DNA from: Sphingobacterium arenae
Lineage (GTDB): Bacteria > Bacteroidota > Bacteroidia > Sphingobacteriales > Sphingobacteriaceae
NCBI RefSeq assembly: GCF_014692505.1
Contig: NZ_JACNYK010000007.1
Location: 1-64,000, forward strand
Direction of reading: 5' to 3'
DNA: 64,000 nucleotides
Each line of letters opens with the position of its first letter. Position 1 is the stretch's first letter. The translations under genes were made by a program, and so were the position numbers. Shown piece after piece: positions 41,401 to 51,349 of this stretch. The notes under the pieces are model-generated. The model was given only the letters and a program-made list of their open reading frames with translations. It ran no database searches and was not told the origin of the DNA.

Positions 41401-43041
41401 ATGGCAAAACAAGTAAGATATAACGTAGAGGCGCGTGACGCGCTGAAAAAAGGTGTAGATACCTTGGCAAATGCAGTAAAAGTTACGTTGGGTCCTAAAG
41501 GGCGTAATGTAATTATCGAAAAGAAATTTGGTTCTCCTGCAATCACAAAGGACGGTGTAACTGTCGCTAAGGAAATCGAATTGAAAGATGCTTTGGAGAA
41601 TATGGGTGCTCAAATGGTCAAAGAGGTTGCTTCAAAAACAGCTGATCAAGCTGGTGATGGCACAACCACTGCGACGGTACTAGCACAGGCTATTGTTGCT
41701 CCGGGTTTGAAATCAGTAGCAGCGGGTGCTAATCCAATGGATTTGAAACGCGGTATCGACAAAGCCGTTGCGGCTGTTGTTGCTAACTTGCAATCACAAT
41801 CTCAAGTGGTGGGAGCAGACAATAATAAAATCAAGCAAGTTGCTACAATCTCGGCAAACAATGATGAGGTAATCGGTTCGCTGATTGCTGAAGCTATGGA
41901 GAAAGTGGGAAATGATGGTGTCATCACGGTAGAAGAAGCGAAAGGTACAGAAACGGAGGTGAAAACAGTAGAAGGTATGCAATTCGACCGCGGTTATTTG
42001 TCGCCATATTTCGTGACCAACTCTGATAAAATGGAGGCGGAACTGGAAAGCCCATATATCTTAATCTACGATAAGAAAATCAGCAATATGAAAGAATTAT
42101 TGCCGATCTTGGAAAAACAAGTACAAACCGGTAAACCCTTGTTGATTATTGCAGAAGATTTAGATGGCGAGGCATTAGCAACCTTGGTTGTGAACAAAAT
42201 TCGTGGTTCGCTGAAGGTGGCTGCGGTTAAAGCACCAGGTTTCGGCGATCGTCGTAAAGCGATGTTAGAAGATATCGCCATCTTGACAGGTGGTACAGTT
42301 ATCTCTGAAGAAAGAGGCTATAAATTGGAGAATGCGGAGCTTTCTTACCTAGGTCAAGCGGAGAAGGTTGTTATAGATAAAGATAACACCACGGTGATCA
42401 ATGGTTCTGGAAGTGCAGATGATATCAAAGCACGTGTTACGCAGATCCGTTCACAAATCGAAACGACTACTTCAGATTACGACCGTGAGAAATTGCAAGA
42501 GCGTTTAGCAAAATTGTCAGGCGGCGTAGCGGTACTTTATGTAGGAGCAACTACAGAAGTAGAAATGAAGGAGAAAAAAGATCGTGTAGACGATGCATTG
42601 CATGCTACTCGCGCAGCAGTAGAAGAAGGTATCGTTGCTGGTGGTGGCGTTGCTTTTATCCGAGCTACAGCGGCGTTAGCAGACATTAAGGGTGCTAACG
42701 AAGATGAAACGATCGGTATTGATATTATCAAACGTGCCATTGAAGAACCTCTTCGTCAAATCTGTGATAATGCGGGTATTGAAGGAGCGGTAGTTGTTCA
42801 AAAAGTTAAAGAAGGTTCCGCTGACTTTGGTTATAATGCACGGACAGATGTATACGAGAACTTGATCGGTGCTGGTGTTATCGACCCGACTAAAGTTTCG
42901 CGTGTAGCTTTGGAAAACGCAGCTTCCGTTGCATCGATGCTATTGACTACAGAATGTGTACTAGCCGATGAGCCAGAAGAAGGCGGTGCGGCAGGCGCTG
43001 GTGCTCCCCCAATGGGTGGCGGAATGCCAGGCATGATGTAA
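41401..43041 (+). CDS. groL: Chaperonin GroEL
   Basis: ATP-driven folding chamber, 546 residues. KVTLGPKGRNV, GDGTTTATVLAQAI, and the C-terminal GGGMPGMM tail are diagnostic. Catalytic residues for ATP hydrolysis lie in QAGDGTTTAT and near the end. It is the second gene of the groES-groEL operon. Confidence 0.98.
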   Translation: MAKQVRYNVEARDALKKGVDTLANAVKVTLGPKGRNVIIEKKFGSPAITKDGVTVAKEIELKDALENMGAQMVKEVASKTADQAGDGTTTATVLAQAIVAPGLKSVAAGANPMDLKRGIDKAVAAVVANLQSQSQVVGADNNKIKQVATISANNDEVIGSLIAEAMEKVGNDGVITVEEAKGTETEVKTVEGMQFDRGYLSPYFVTNSDKMEAELESPYILIYDKKISNMKELLPILEKQVQTGKPLLIIAEDLDGEALATLVVNKIRGSLKVAAVKAPGFGDRRKAMLEDIAILTGGTVISEERGYKLENAELSYLGQAEKVVIDKDNTTVINGSGSADDIKARVTQIRSQIETTTSDYDREKLQERLAKLSGGVAVLYVGATTEVEMKEKKDRVDDALHATRAAVEEGIVAGGGVAFIRATAALADIKGANEDETIGIDIIKRAIEEPLRQICDNAGIEGAVVVQKVKEGSADFGYNARTDVYENLIGAGVIDPTKVSRVALENAASVASMLLTTECVLADEPEEGGAAGAGAPPMGGGMPGMM

Positions 43042-43074
43042 GATCGGGATCATTTTATCCTATAGAATGGAAAC

Positions 43075-43110
43075 AAAAAGGCTTCGGATATTTTCTGAAG
43101 CCTTTTTTCT
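43075..43110 (+). terminator. Terminator of the groESL operon
   Basis: AAAAAGGCTTC pairs with GAAGCCTTTTTT around an 11-base loop, ending in T. It lies 33 bases after the groEL stop. Confidence 0.93.
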
Positions 43111-43142
43111 TTTTTATATTTAATCCATTATATTCATATCAG

Positions 43143-43658
43143 ATGCAAAAATATCATTACACAGATGGATCAAATACATTCGGACCTTTCTCTGTAGAGG
43201 AGCTGAAATCTAAGGGTATCACTGGCGATACATATGTATGGGCGGAAGGTATGCCTAACTGGGTGCATGCTAAAAATGTACCTGAGTTAAGCGATATTTT
43301 GCCGAACGACTCGCAGCCTTATTTCAAGGAATCATCACAAATTCCACCTCAATTTCCGAATACACCAACTTCGTCGCCTTACAGCCAACGCATGGAACAA
43401 CCTCCAAAAAGTTATTTGCTGGAAACGATTCTGACGACAATCTTTTGTTGTTGGCCGTTAGGGATTCCGTCGATTATTTACGCTTCCCGAGTAGAAAAGA
43501 AATTCTATGCAGGCGATGTAATGGGGGCTGAACTGGATTCCGCGAATGCAAAAAAATGGATGTGGATCAATGTGGGTGTCTGTGTTGGTCTATGGGTGCT
43601 TTATTTCATTATTTTTGGTTTCGCTATGTTTGGAGCCGTTATGTCAGGAGACTTTTAA
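43143..43658 (+). CDS. GYF_2 plus CD225/dispanin membrane protein
   Basis: A 171-residue protein. Residues 3-55 form a GYF_2 domain (YHYTDGSNTFGPFSVEELKS, VWAEGMPNWVHAK). After a Pro/Ser-rich linker the C-terminal half is CD225/dispanin-like: first hydrophobic segment LLETILTTIFCCWPLGIPSI, YASRVEKKFYAGDV, then a second segment (WINVGVCVGLWVLYFIIFGF). The combination is common in bacteria with unknown function, perhaps a membrane sensor or adaptor. The next gene (DUF2752) is 4 bases downstream, a frequent neighbour of this family. Confidence 0.88.
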   Translation: MQKYHYTDGSNTFGPFSVEELKSKGITGDTYVWAEGMPNWVHAKNVPELSDILPNDSQPYFKESSQIPPQFPNTPTSSPYSQRMEQPPKSYLLETILTTIFCCWPLGIPSIIYASRVEKKFYAGDVMGAELDSANAKKWMWINVGVCVGLWVLYFIIFGFAMFGAVMSGDF

Positions 43659-43662
43659 CACC

Positions 43663-44049
43663 ATGTCGGAGAGGTCTCGTTGGGCTCTTTTAGGAGCTAG
43701 TATACTCCTATTGGGAGCAGCAACCTACATTTATTACACGTATGATCCTGCTGCACATAGTTGGTTCCCACGATGTCCGTTTAAAGCTTTGACGGGCTTG
43801 GATTGCCCTGGATGCGGATCCCAGCGTGCCGTTCATGCGATATTACATGGAGATTTTCGGGAAGCATTTCGTTATAATGCGTTGCTGTTTCCTTTTATCC
43901 CTTACTTGACCATTGGCTTTGGTTACCGATGTGTGAAAGAGCCGAACCAACGACTATTGAAATGGCGTAGAATCCTATTCGGTGAATATGCTATTAAAGT
44001 AATAGCAGCTATAATTTTTGTCTATTTTATTTTGAAAAATATAATGTAG
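43663..44049 (+). CDS. DUF2752 membrane protein
   Basis: A 128-residue membrane protein. ATG at 43663 is chosen; a longer frame upstream lies inside the previous gene. The family signature is CPFKALTGLDCPGCGSQRAVHAILHGD (residues about 38-64, with three cysteines), given here by position and cysteines CP, CPGC. Three hydrophobic segments are visible (8-26, 72-93, 106-125). Function is unknown. It is probably cotranscribed with the GYF_2/CD225 gene. Confidence 0.88.
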   Translation: MSERSRWALLGASILLLGAATYIYYTYDPAAHSWFPRCPFKALTGLDCPGCGSQRAVHAILHGDFREAFRYNALLFPFIPYLTIGFGYRCVKEPNQRLLKWRRILFGEYAIKVIAAIIFVYFILKNIM

Positions 44050-44069
44050 ATCTTATAAAAAAGGAATGC

Positions 44070-45539
44070 ATGATTTTAATCGTTGACGATCAAATAGAAA
44101 ATATCTATTCATTAGAAAAACTGCTAAGATCAAAGGGGTTCGAAGTAGATTCCGCTCCTTCCGGCGAAGATGCGCTAAAAAAGGTGCTGAAAAATGATTA
44201 TGCTTTGATCATTTTGGATGTACAAATGCCAGGAATCGATGGTTTTGAAGTAGCAGAAACGTTATCAGGTTATAGCAAAACCAAGGAGGTGCCTATTATA
44301 TTTTTATCGGCTGTAAATACGGATAAGAAATTTATAGCCAAAGGGTATGCTTCTGGAGGGATAGATTATATTACCAAACCGGTTGATCCTGATATTTTAA
44401 TGTTGAAGGTTAAAACTTTCTACCGGTTATATGAGCAGACCTTGGCATTAAATGAAACCCAAAAGATACTGCAGTCGGAAATTGAATCCAGAAAAAAAGC
44501 ACAGCAGGAGCTTAAGGATAAGGTCGAGCATTTACATACAACACTGGAGAGCTTGCCGCAAATAGCTTTTACTGCTGATGCGCGGGGCAATATAACGTTT
44601 GTCAACGAGAGATGGTATAATTTTTCCCGGTGCCCAGAAACATTTCCAGAAGTGCACCCAAATGACATGTGCATCAAAAAGGTTTGGGAACGTTGCATTG
44701 AATCTAGCCAACCACTCGTGTTGGAAGTGCGTATAAAGGAGCTGAAATCGGGCCATTTCTGTTTTCATCTTTTGCGTATCATTCCGGTAAAAGATAAATC
44801 TGTTGTACGAAGTTGGGTAGGGACGTTCACGGATATTCATGAGCAGAAAGAAGCAGAAAGAAAAAAAGATGAGTTTCTGAGTATTGCGAGCCATGAACTT
44901 AAAACTCCACTGACGAGTATCAAGGCTTATATCCAGTTATTAGAAAGGATGCCGGATGTACACAAAGACAGTAAATTTGCAACTTATATTAGCCGGGCCC
45001 AAAACCAAGTGAATAAATTGGATAGTCTGATCGCCGATTTATTGGATATTTCCAAAATCGAAAACGGAAAACTGAAGGTAAATAAAAAACCGTTTGACAT
45101 GGAAGCGCTTATCGAAAGTGCTATCGAAACGATTCATTATACCCATAGCCACGTACAGGTTAAAATTGAACGGAAAGGGGAGGCGATTACGCGAGAGGTC
45201 GATGGGGATGCTTTCCGTATCGAACAGGTGCTTATCAACTTTTTAACGAATGCCATAAAATACTCTCCCGATAGTGATCAGGTGATCATACATACTGCTG
45301 TTAATAAAGGGCAGCTAACTATTGCCGTTCAAGATTTTGGTATCGGTATTCCGGAACATAAAAAAAACAATATCTTTACGAAATTCTACCGCGTGGAAGA
45401 ATCATCGGTGAAATTTCAGGGGCTGGGGATTGGTTTGTATATCTGTGCAGAAATTATTAAGCAACATAACGGCACGTACGGAATAGAAAGTTCTTCAAGC
45501 CAAGGAACTACCTTTTATTTTACGATACCATTTAAATAA
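44070..45539 (+). CDS. Receiver-PAS histidine kinase
   Basis: A soluble hybrid kinase of 489 residues. Receiver domain at 1-118 with the acceptor D50 (LIILDVQMPGIDG). A short coiled-coil links it to a PAS-like domain (about 155-270, ADARGNITFVNERWYNF). HisKA follows with H275 in SIASHELKTPLTS, and an HATPase domain ends the protein (NFLTNAIKYSPDS, VQDFGIGIPEH, GLGIGLYICAEII). It opens the signalling block and sits 6 bases before the next kinase. Confidence 0.93.
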   Translation: MILIVDDQIENIYSLEKLLRSKGFEVDSAPSGEDALKKVLKNDYALIILDVQMPGIDGFEVAETLSGYSKTKEVPIIFLSAVNTDKKFIAKGYASGGIDYITKPVDPDILMLKVKTFYRLYEQTLALNETQKILQSEIESRKKAQQELKDKVEHLHTTLESLPQIAFTADARGNITFVNERWYNFSRCPETFPEVHPNDMCIKKVWERCIESSQPLVLEVRIKELKSGHFCFHLLRIIPVKDKSVVRSWVGTFTDIHEQKEAERKKDEFLSIASHELKTPLTSIKAYIQLLERMPDVHKDSKFATYISRAQNQVNKLDSLIADLLDISKIENGKLKVNKKPFDMEALIESAIETIHYTHSHVQVKIERKGEAITREVDGDAFRIEQVLINFLTNAIKYSPDSDQVIIHTAVNKGQLTIAVQDFGIGIPEHKKNNIFTKFYRVEESSVKFQGLGIGLYICAEIIKQHNGTYGIESSSSQGTTFYFTIPFK

Positions 45540-45545
45540 ATCATT

Positions 45546-48500
45546 ATGTCCAAGAAGCTCATTCGGAAATTGCAGGTTGGCTTTGGATTTTCGTTGTTTG
45601 TATTGTTGTTAAGTTCATCTGCGTCCTATATCAGTATAAAGACACAGATGAATAACCGCAGCCAGGTTATCAAAACGCAACGAACAATCGATTCGGTTAA
45701 TCAGATATTGATTAATTTGCAGAACGTGGAAACTGGACAACGGGGATATCTCCTAACAGGAGAAGTGAAGTTTTTAGAACCTTATTATGAAAGTCGAAAT
45801 TCCCTACCGTTAGCCTTGTCTTCAACTCGAGAATTGACTAAGGATATGCCAGAACAAGCAAGACGCATAGACAGTGTTGAAACATTAATCACAACGAGGC
45901 TCGATATTTTAAAAGAACTTATTGCGTTAAAAAAAGAAGGGGGAGCCGGCACGGTTGAGCAGTTGGAGCAGGGTAAACTGTATATGGATAGCTGTAGGAA
46001 TATTATCGGCCGCTTTGTGACAGAAGAAGCCCGTACGCTCGATTTGCAGACTACGAGAATGGAACGAAATTCCGATTTGACTTCCTTTTTGATATTTTTT
46101 GCAGCTTTCGCTTCGTTTATCATCACGATCTTATTCTATTTACAGATTAGAAATGAATTCCGCAGAAGGGAGAGCATGCAGGCGTTGCTTCGTGAAAAAG
46201 ATGCGGATACCACCTCCCGTTTGGATATTATACAAAACATGGCGCAACAGATCGCAGGTGGGGATTATTCCGTAAGAGTAGAGAACGAGGAAAAGGACAC
46301 GTTGGGTTATATTGCTTCTTCCCTAAATCGGATGGCGATAGCGTTGGAGGAATCATTTGGAAAGCTTCATGATAACGAATGGAGACAAACCGGATTGGCT
46401 AAAATAAACGATATTTTGGCAGGTAACAAGACGGAAGAAATAGTTGCTAATGATGCGTTGGAACTGTTGGTGTCGTATACAGAATGTATGAATGGGGCTT
46501 TCTACACATGGGATAAAGGACTGTTGGTACGATCCGCTTCTTATGGGTTAGAAGCGCATATGAAAAAAGAATATCGCCCCGGTGAAGGGGTTGTAGGGCA
46601 AGTGTTTAAAGATAAGCGAGTTAAAACGCTTGATAACGTCGCAGATGAGGAGTTTGTCGTTAGCTTTTCTTCAGGACAGATCAAGGTTAATCACCTTCTC
46701 TGGTTGCCACTGATGGTGAAGGGACAGTGCTTTGGCGTCATTGAATTAGGAAGTATACTGCCCTTTGAGGAACTTGACCTCGCATTTTATCAAGAAGCTT
46801 GTTACAATATTACACTAGAAATCCTAGCGGCAAAAGGGAGGAAGCAGATTCAAACACTATTAGAAGAAACGCAAGCACAGACAGAAGAGCTGCAAACACA
46901 GCACGCCGAACTGGAAAACCTAAATACGGAGCTGGAAGCGCAAACGCAAAAGTTACAAGCGTCTGAAGAAGAGTTACGTGTCCAGCAGGAAGAGCTGATG
47001 CAGTCTAATCAGGAGTTGGAAGAACGTTCGAAGTTACTAGAAGAAAAGAACCAGCTTGTTGCAGAACGAAATTTAGAAATTCAGAAGAAAGCGGAGGAGC
47101 TAGCATTGAGCACAAAATATAAATCCGAATTTCTCGCCAATATGTCGCACGAACTTCGGACGCCCCTAAATTCTATTTTATTGTTATCTCGGTTGATGGT
47201 CGAGAACGTTGATGATAACTTGACAGAAGACCAGATCGAATCGGCTAAAGTTATACAAAGCTCAGGCTCCAGTTTATTGAGTCTCATTGATGAAATTTTG
47301 GATCTATCAAAAATAGAGGCGGGGAAGATGGAACTCGAGTACGAACATGTGGCATTAACGGATTTGAGAAACGATCTGTTGAGTCTGTTCTTGCCGATAG
47401 TGGATGAAAAAGGGCTCGTGTTAAAAGTGGAGATAGCGGAAGGAATACCGGGCTATATCGAAACGGATAAACTACGGGTTGAGCAGGTGCTCCGTAATCT
47501 CCTTTCGAATGCGATTAAATTCACGCCAAAGGGTAATGTAAAGTTATCGATATCGCAAAACCCTGAGCGTCCGGATTATATACAGTTTGCCGTCAAAGAT
47601 ACTGGAATCGGCATTAGCCCCGAAAACCAAAAGATCATATTTGAAGCTTTCCAACAGGCAGACGGTTCTACAAGACGTAAGTTTGGTGGAACGGGATTGG
47701 GTCTTTCGATCAGCCGCGAAATTGCTCGATTATTAGGCGGGGAAATAACATTAACGAGTACATCAGGGGAGGGTAGTACCTTCTGCCTGGTCATTCCTGT
47801 CAGGAAACTTTCAGGATCGTCGGTCTCTCCAGCCGATATTCTGGTAGAGCACATTGTGCAGGATGTGGAGGAGATGACAGCGTTGATTGCTGATACAACA
47901 TCGTCATTAGCGATATCCAATATCCCGGAAGAGGTGGATGACGATCGCGGTGATATTAAACCAGGTGATAAAGTTATTCTCATTGTTGAAGATGATACAC
48001 CTTTTGCTAAGATATTACTTAAGTATGCGCACCAAAGCGGTTATAAAGGCGTTATTATTGTGCGGGGAGATTGGGCGGAGGAAGCAGCTGAAAAATATCA
48101 ACCACTGGCGATTTTATTGGATATACAGCTGCCGGTGAAAGATGGATGGCAAGTGATGGACGAAATTAAGAATAATCCCAAAATCAGACATATACCGGTA
48201 CACATTATGTCATCGTTAGAAGTAAAGCGGGAGAGCTTGTCCAAAGGAGCCATAGATTTTATTAATAAACCAATTGCGTTGGAGAAGATGGGGCAAATGT
48301 TCAATAAGATAGAAGATGCGCTTACCCGGAACCCGAAAAAAGTATTGATTGTCGAAGAAAATCCTAAACATGCCACGGCGTTATCTTATTTTCTAAGTAA
48401 TTTTAGCATTGCATCAGAAATTAAAAGTAATGTGGAAGATAGTATTCGTGCATTAGCGTCCGAGGATGTTAACTGTGTGATCTTGGATATGGGCGTGCCG

Positions 48501-49142
48501 GACGATACCGGATATGAAACTTTAGAGGCTATTAAGCAAAAAGAAGGTCTAGAAAACTTACCGATCATTATTTTTACTGGGAAAAATTTATCACAAGCTG
48601 AAGAACGTAAAATAAAACAGTATGCAGATTCGATTGTTATAAAAACGGCACATTCTTTTCAACGTATTTTGGATGAGGTGGGCTTGTTCCTTCATCTGGT
48701 GGAAGAAAGTAGTCTGGAACCTGAAAAAAGAAAGACCAATAAGCTCGGTTCTCTCAACGAAGTGCTTAATGGAAAAACGGTGCTGATTGCAGACGATGAC
48801 GTACGGAATATTTTTTCGTTGACTAAAACGTTGGAACGCTATCAAATGAACGTGATTTCGGCTATAGATGGAAAGGAAGCATTGCAGCAATTGGAAAAAC
48901 ATCCGAAGACATCGATTATCCTGATGGACATGATGATGCCTGAAATGGACGGTTATGAAACGATCAGACAGATTAGGAACATGCATGACTATGCTAGGCT
49001 GCCTATCATAGCCGTAACGGCGAAGGCGATGACGGGCGATCGAGAGAAATGTATAAAAGCAGGGGCGTCGGATTATATTTCCAAACCAGTCGATAAAGAT
49101 CAGTTGTTATCCCTGTTGAGGGTTTGGTTATATGAGCACTAA
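45546..49142 (+). CDS. CHASE3-HAMP-GAF hybrid histidine kinase with three receivers
   Basis: A 1198-residue membrane sensor. TM1 at about 12-29, a CHASE3 periplasmic domain (35-170, NVETGQRGYLLTGEVKFLEPY), TM2 (178-198), HAMP (about 205-265), GAF (about 280-440), a long coiled-coil (445-525), HisKA with H535 in NMSHELRTPLNS, and HATPase (VKDTGIGISPEN, GTGLGLSISRE). Three receivers follow, with acceptors D859, D981 and D1128, all intact. This architecture is widespread in Bacteroidota. It is followed by a single-domain receiver, CheR and CheB, so it probably heads a phosphorelay; the target is unknown. Confidence 0.94.
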   Translation: MSKKLIRKLQVGFGFSLFVLLLSSSASYISIKTQMNNRSQVIKTQRTIDSVNQILINLQNVETGQRGYLLTGEVKFLEPYYESRNSLPLALSSTRELTKDMPEQARRIDSVETLITTRLDILKELIALKKEGGAGTVEQLEQGKLYMDSCRNIIGRFVTEEARTLDLQTTRMERNSDLTSFLIFFAAFASFIITILFYLQIRNEFRRRESMQALLREKDADTTSRLDIIQNMAQQIAGGDYSVRVENEEKDTLGYIASSLNRMAIALEESFGKLHDNEWRQTGLAKINDILAGNKTEEIVANDALELLVSYTECMNGAFYTWDKGLLVRSASYGLEAHMKKEYRPGEGVVGQVFKDKRVKTLDNVADEEFVVSFSSGQIKVNHLLWLPLMVKGQCFGVIELGSILPFEELDLAFYQEACYNITLEILAAKGRKQIQTLLEETQAQTEELQTQHAELENLNTELEAQTQKLQASEEELRVQQEELMQSNQELEERSKLLEEKNQLVAERNLEIQKKAEELALSTKYKSEFLANMSHELRTPLNSILLLSRLMVENVDDNLTEDQIESAKVIQSSGSSLLSLIDEILDLSKIEAGKMELEYEHVALTDLRNDLLSLFLPIVDEKGLVLKVEIAEGIPGYIETDKLRVEQVLRNLLSNAIKFTPKGNVKLSISQNPERPDYIQFAVKDTGIGISPENQKIIFEAFQQADGSTRRKFGGTGLGLSISREIARLLGGEITLTSTSGEGSTFCLVIPVRKLSGSSVSPADILVEHIVQDVEEMTALIADTTSSLAISNIPEEVDDDRGDIKPGDKVILIVEDDTPFAKILLKYAHQSGYKGVIIVRGDWAEEAAEKYQPLAILLDIQLPVKDGWQVMDEIKNNPKIRHIPVHIMSSLEVKRESLSKGAIDFINKPIALEKMGQMFNKIEDALTRNPKKVLIVEENPKHATALSYFLSNFSIASEIKSNVEDSIRALASEDVNCVILDMGVPDDTGYETLEAIKQKEGLENLPIIIFTGKNLSQAEERKIKQYADSIVIKTAHSFQRILDEVGLFLHLVEESSLEPEKRKTNKLGSLNEVLNGKTVLIADDDVRNIFSLTKTLERYQMNVISAIDGKEALQQLEKHPKTSIILMDMMMPEMDGYETIRQIRNMHDYARLPIIAVTAKAMTGDREKCIKAGASDYISKPVDKDQLLSLLRVWLYEH

Positions 49143-49155
49143 CATGGGGACTTAA

Positions 49156-49533
49156 ATGATGATGAAAACGCAAAAGATAATCTTGCTTATCGATGACGAC
49201 AACCGGAATATTTTCGCTTTGGAATTAACATTAAAAGCTCGGAAATATAGGTTTTTGTCGGCTCAAAATGCCACGGAAGGTTTGCAGCTTTTACACTCCA
49301 ACCCGGATATCGGGTTGGTTTTGCTGGATATGATGATGCCTGAAATGGATGGTTATGAAGCTATACAGTGGATCCGGAGCTCGGATCAGTTTGGAGGTGT
49401 TCCTATTGTTGCCGTTACGGCGAATGCAATGAATGGAGACAGAGAAAAATGTTTGGCGGCTGGTGCCGATAGTTATGTCGCGAAACCTATTGATGTTGAT
49501 CGGCTAATGTATATTATTGAGGAGTTATTATAG
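49156..49533 (+). CDS. Single-domain response regulator
   Basis: A 125-residue CheY-like receiver with acceptor D58 (LVLLDMMMPEMDGYE), acidic pocket IDDD and the conserved K in YVAKPID. It is closely similar to the third receiver of the preceding kinase (shared DMMMPEMDGYE and KCxxAGA), suggesting that one arose from the other. No output domain. It lies immediately before CheR. Confidence 0.94.
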   Translation: MMMKTQKIILLIDDDNRNIFALELTLKARKYRFLSAQNATEGLQLLHSNPDIGLVLLDMMMPEMDGYEAIQWIRSSDQFGGVPIVAVTANAMNGDREKCLAAGADSYVAKPIDVDRLMYIIEELL

Positions 49534-50358
49534 ATGATCGAGCTGGATATCGTGAAAGACGACGATATGGAAATGTTGTTAAAAGATATTTCTCATTTGT
49601 ATGGTTATGATTTTACCCAATATAGTAAGGCTTCTTTAAAAAGACGTCTTAATAGGATCTGTATGCTCGATAAATTCACGAGCTTTGCGGAATTACGATA
49701 TAGGCTTATTCATGACGATGCTTACCTGTCCCGTTTTATCGAAGAGATAACGGTCAACGTCACGGAGATGTTTAGAGATCCTCATTTCTATGCCGCATTA
49801 CGGCATCATATTTTACCTATATTGAGAACCTATCCATTCATTCGTATTTGGGTTGCAGGTTGTTCTACAGGAGAGGAAGCCTATTCATTGGCCATACTGT
49901 TGAAGGAGACGGATTTATTTAATAAGACGCTGATTTATGCTACGGATATCAATCCTAGCGTGCTAGAGAAGGCCTCTAAAGGTATTTTCCCGCTAAACCA
50001 AATGAAACAATATTCCAGAAATTATATCTTATCCGGTGGGAATCGTGACTTTTCTTCTTACTACATGTCGATGTATGATGTCGTAAAATTTAATTCAGAT
50101 CTAAGTAGCAAAATGATTTTTTCTACACATAATCTGGTGTCGGATTCGTCCTTTAATGAATTTCAGCTTATTTTGTGTCGGAATGTTCTTATTTATTTTG
50201 ATAAAGACCTTCAAAACAAGGTGTTTAAGCTTTTTGACGACAGTCTTCAACCATTTGGTTTTTTAGCTTTAGGAGCCAAAGAGACGCTTCGGTTTTCCAA
50301 CGTAGAATATCGCTACAAACAGTGGGACGAAGATAAGATTTGGAAAAAGATATCTTAA
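49534..50358 (+). CDS. CheR-type protein glutamate methyltransferase
   Basis: SAM-dependent methyltransferase of 274 residues. Motifs: SLKRRLNRI in the N-terminal helical domain, EITVNVTEMFRDPHFYAAL, the SAM loop WVAGCSTGEEAYSLAILL, TDINPSVLEKA, and LILCRNVLIYFDKDLQ. The start is directly after the stop of the response regulator. Classic CheR acts on chemoreceptors, but none is encoded in this block, so the substrate may be another protein, possibly the sensory kinase. Confidence 0.93.
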   Translation: MIELDIVKDDDMEMLLKDISHLYGYDFTQYSKASLKRRLNRICMLDKFTSFAELRYRLIHDDAYLSRFIEEITVNVTEMFRDPHFYAALRHHILPILRTYPFIRIWVAGCSTGEEAYSLAILLKETDLFNKTLIYATDINPSVLEKASKGIFPLNQMKQYSRNYILSGGNRDFSSYYMSMYDVVKFNSDLSSKMIFSTHNLVSDSSFNEFQLILCRNVLIYFDKDLQNKVFKLFDDSLQPFGFLALGAKETLRFSNVEYRYKQWDEDKIWKKIS

Positions 50359-50362
50359 TGTA

Positions 50363-50944
50363 ATGGAAAATAGAAAGACGACGGAGATTTTATTGATAGG
50401 AGGATCTGCGGGTAGCATCAGCGTCTTATTAGAGGTATTGCCTCAGCTTCAGGATCATCTTTCTTTTCCCTTGGTGGTGGTTGTGCACCGTACATCACAT
50501 CCGGAAAGTATGCTGGAAGACCTGCTGCGGTTCCGTAGCCGTCTACCAGTGGAGGAAGTCTACGACAAGATGACGTTGAAAGACGCGTGTATTTACTTGG
50601 TGCCGGCAGATTATCATCTTTTGTTCGAAAACAAGCGAATGGTATCGTTGGATTGTTCTGAAAAGGTGAATTACTCCAGACCATCTATTGATGTTACTTT
50701 TCAGTCTGCCGCGCAGATATTTGAGGAACACACAGCTGCGTTATTGTTATCGGGGGCCAATGCGGATGGTATAGAGGGGCTGCGTTGTATAGCTGAAAAG
50801 AAAGGTGCCGTGTTTGTACAAGATCCTGAAACAGCCGAAATTGCCTATATGCCTCGACAGGCTCTTCTTAATTTACAGGTTGATACTGTTCTGGAACCAA
50901 GAGAAATGGCTTCCTTTATCAATCAGTTAAGTACATATTATTAA
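50363..50944 (+). CDS. CheB-type methylesterase, no receiver domain
   Basis: A 193-residue catalytic domain only. The triad is seen as S15 (IGGSAGS), H42 (VVVHRTSHP) and D135 (SGANADGIEG). GAVFVQDPETAEIAYMPRQA is typical for the family. The usual N-terminal receiver is absent, so phosphorylation cannot act on it directly. It pairs with CheR 4 bases upstream and precedes another single receiver. Confidence 0.92.
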   Translation: MENRKTTEILLIGGSAGSISVLLEVLPQLQDHLSFPLVVVVHRTSHPESMLEDLLRFRSRLPVEEVYDKMTLKDACIYLVPADYHLLFENKRMVSLDCSEKVNYSRPSIDVTFQSAAQIFEEHTAALLLSGANADGIEGLRCIAEKKGAVFVQDPETAEIAYMPRQALLNLQVDTVLEPREMASFINQLSTYY

Positions 50945-50957
50945 CGTTTATTATACC

Positions 50958-51326
50958 ATGAAGAATAAAACAATACTTGTGTTTGATGATGATATCAATA
51001 TTTTGGATGTCTTTACCATTGTACTTGAATCCTCCGGGTACCATGTAGAGATTTCTGAGACCTCTCATAATATTTTGGAACGGGTCAAGGAAGTAAATCC
51101 AGACATGATTATTATGGATAATTGGATTCCGAATATTGGGGGAGTAAAAGCCACACAGATACTGAAGGGCGAGCCCGACTTTAAACACATACCCGTTATT
51201 TATTGCTCGGCGAATAATGATGTGAGTTTTCTTGCAGAACAGGCCGGAGCGGATGCCTATTTGGCGAAGCCATTTGATTTGGATGAATTGGAGAATAAAG
51301 TGGCAGAGTTGCTCCGAAACGTTTGA
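50958..51326 (+). CDS. Single-domain response regulator
   Basis: A 122-residue receiver with acidic pocket FDDD, acceptor D54 (IIMDNWIPNIGG) and K in YLAKPFD. The loop after the aspartate is NWIPN in place of the more usual xxMP, a minor variant. The stop overlaps with a possible TTG of the channel gene by 4 bases. It could carry the output of the kinase module. Confidence 0.92.
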   Translation: MKNKTILVFDDDINILDVFTIVLESSGYHVEISETSHNILERVKEVNPDMIIMDNWIPNIGGVKATQILKGEPDFKHIPVIYCSANNDVSFLAEQAGADAYLAKPFDLDELENKVAELLRNV

Positions 51327-51349
51327 GCTGCTTAAGGTGTTCTATAATT

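Noticed and set aside
47576..47983. 135-residue minus-strand open frame
   Set aside because: Antisense to the HATPase domain of the hybrid kinase.
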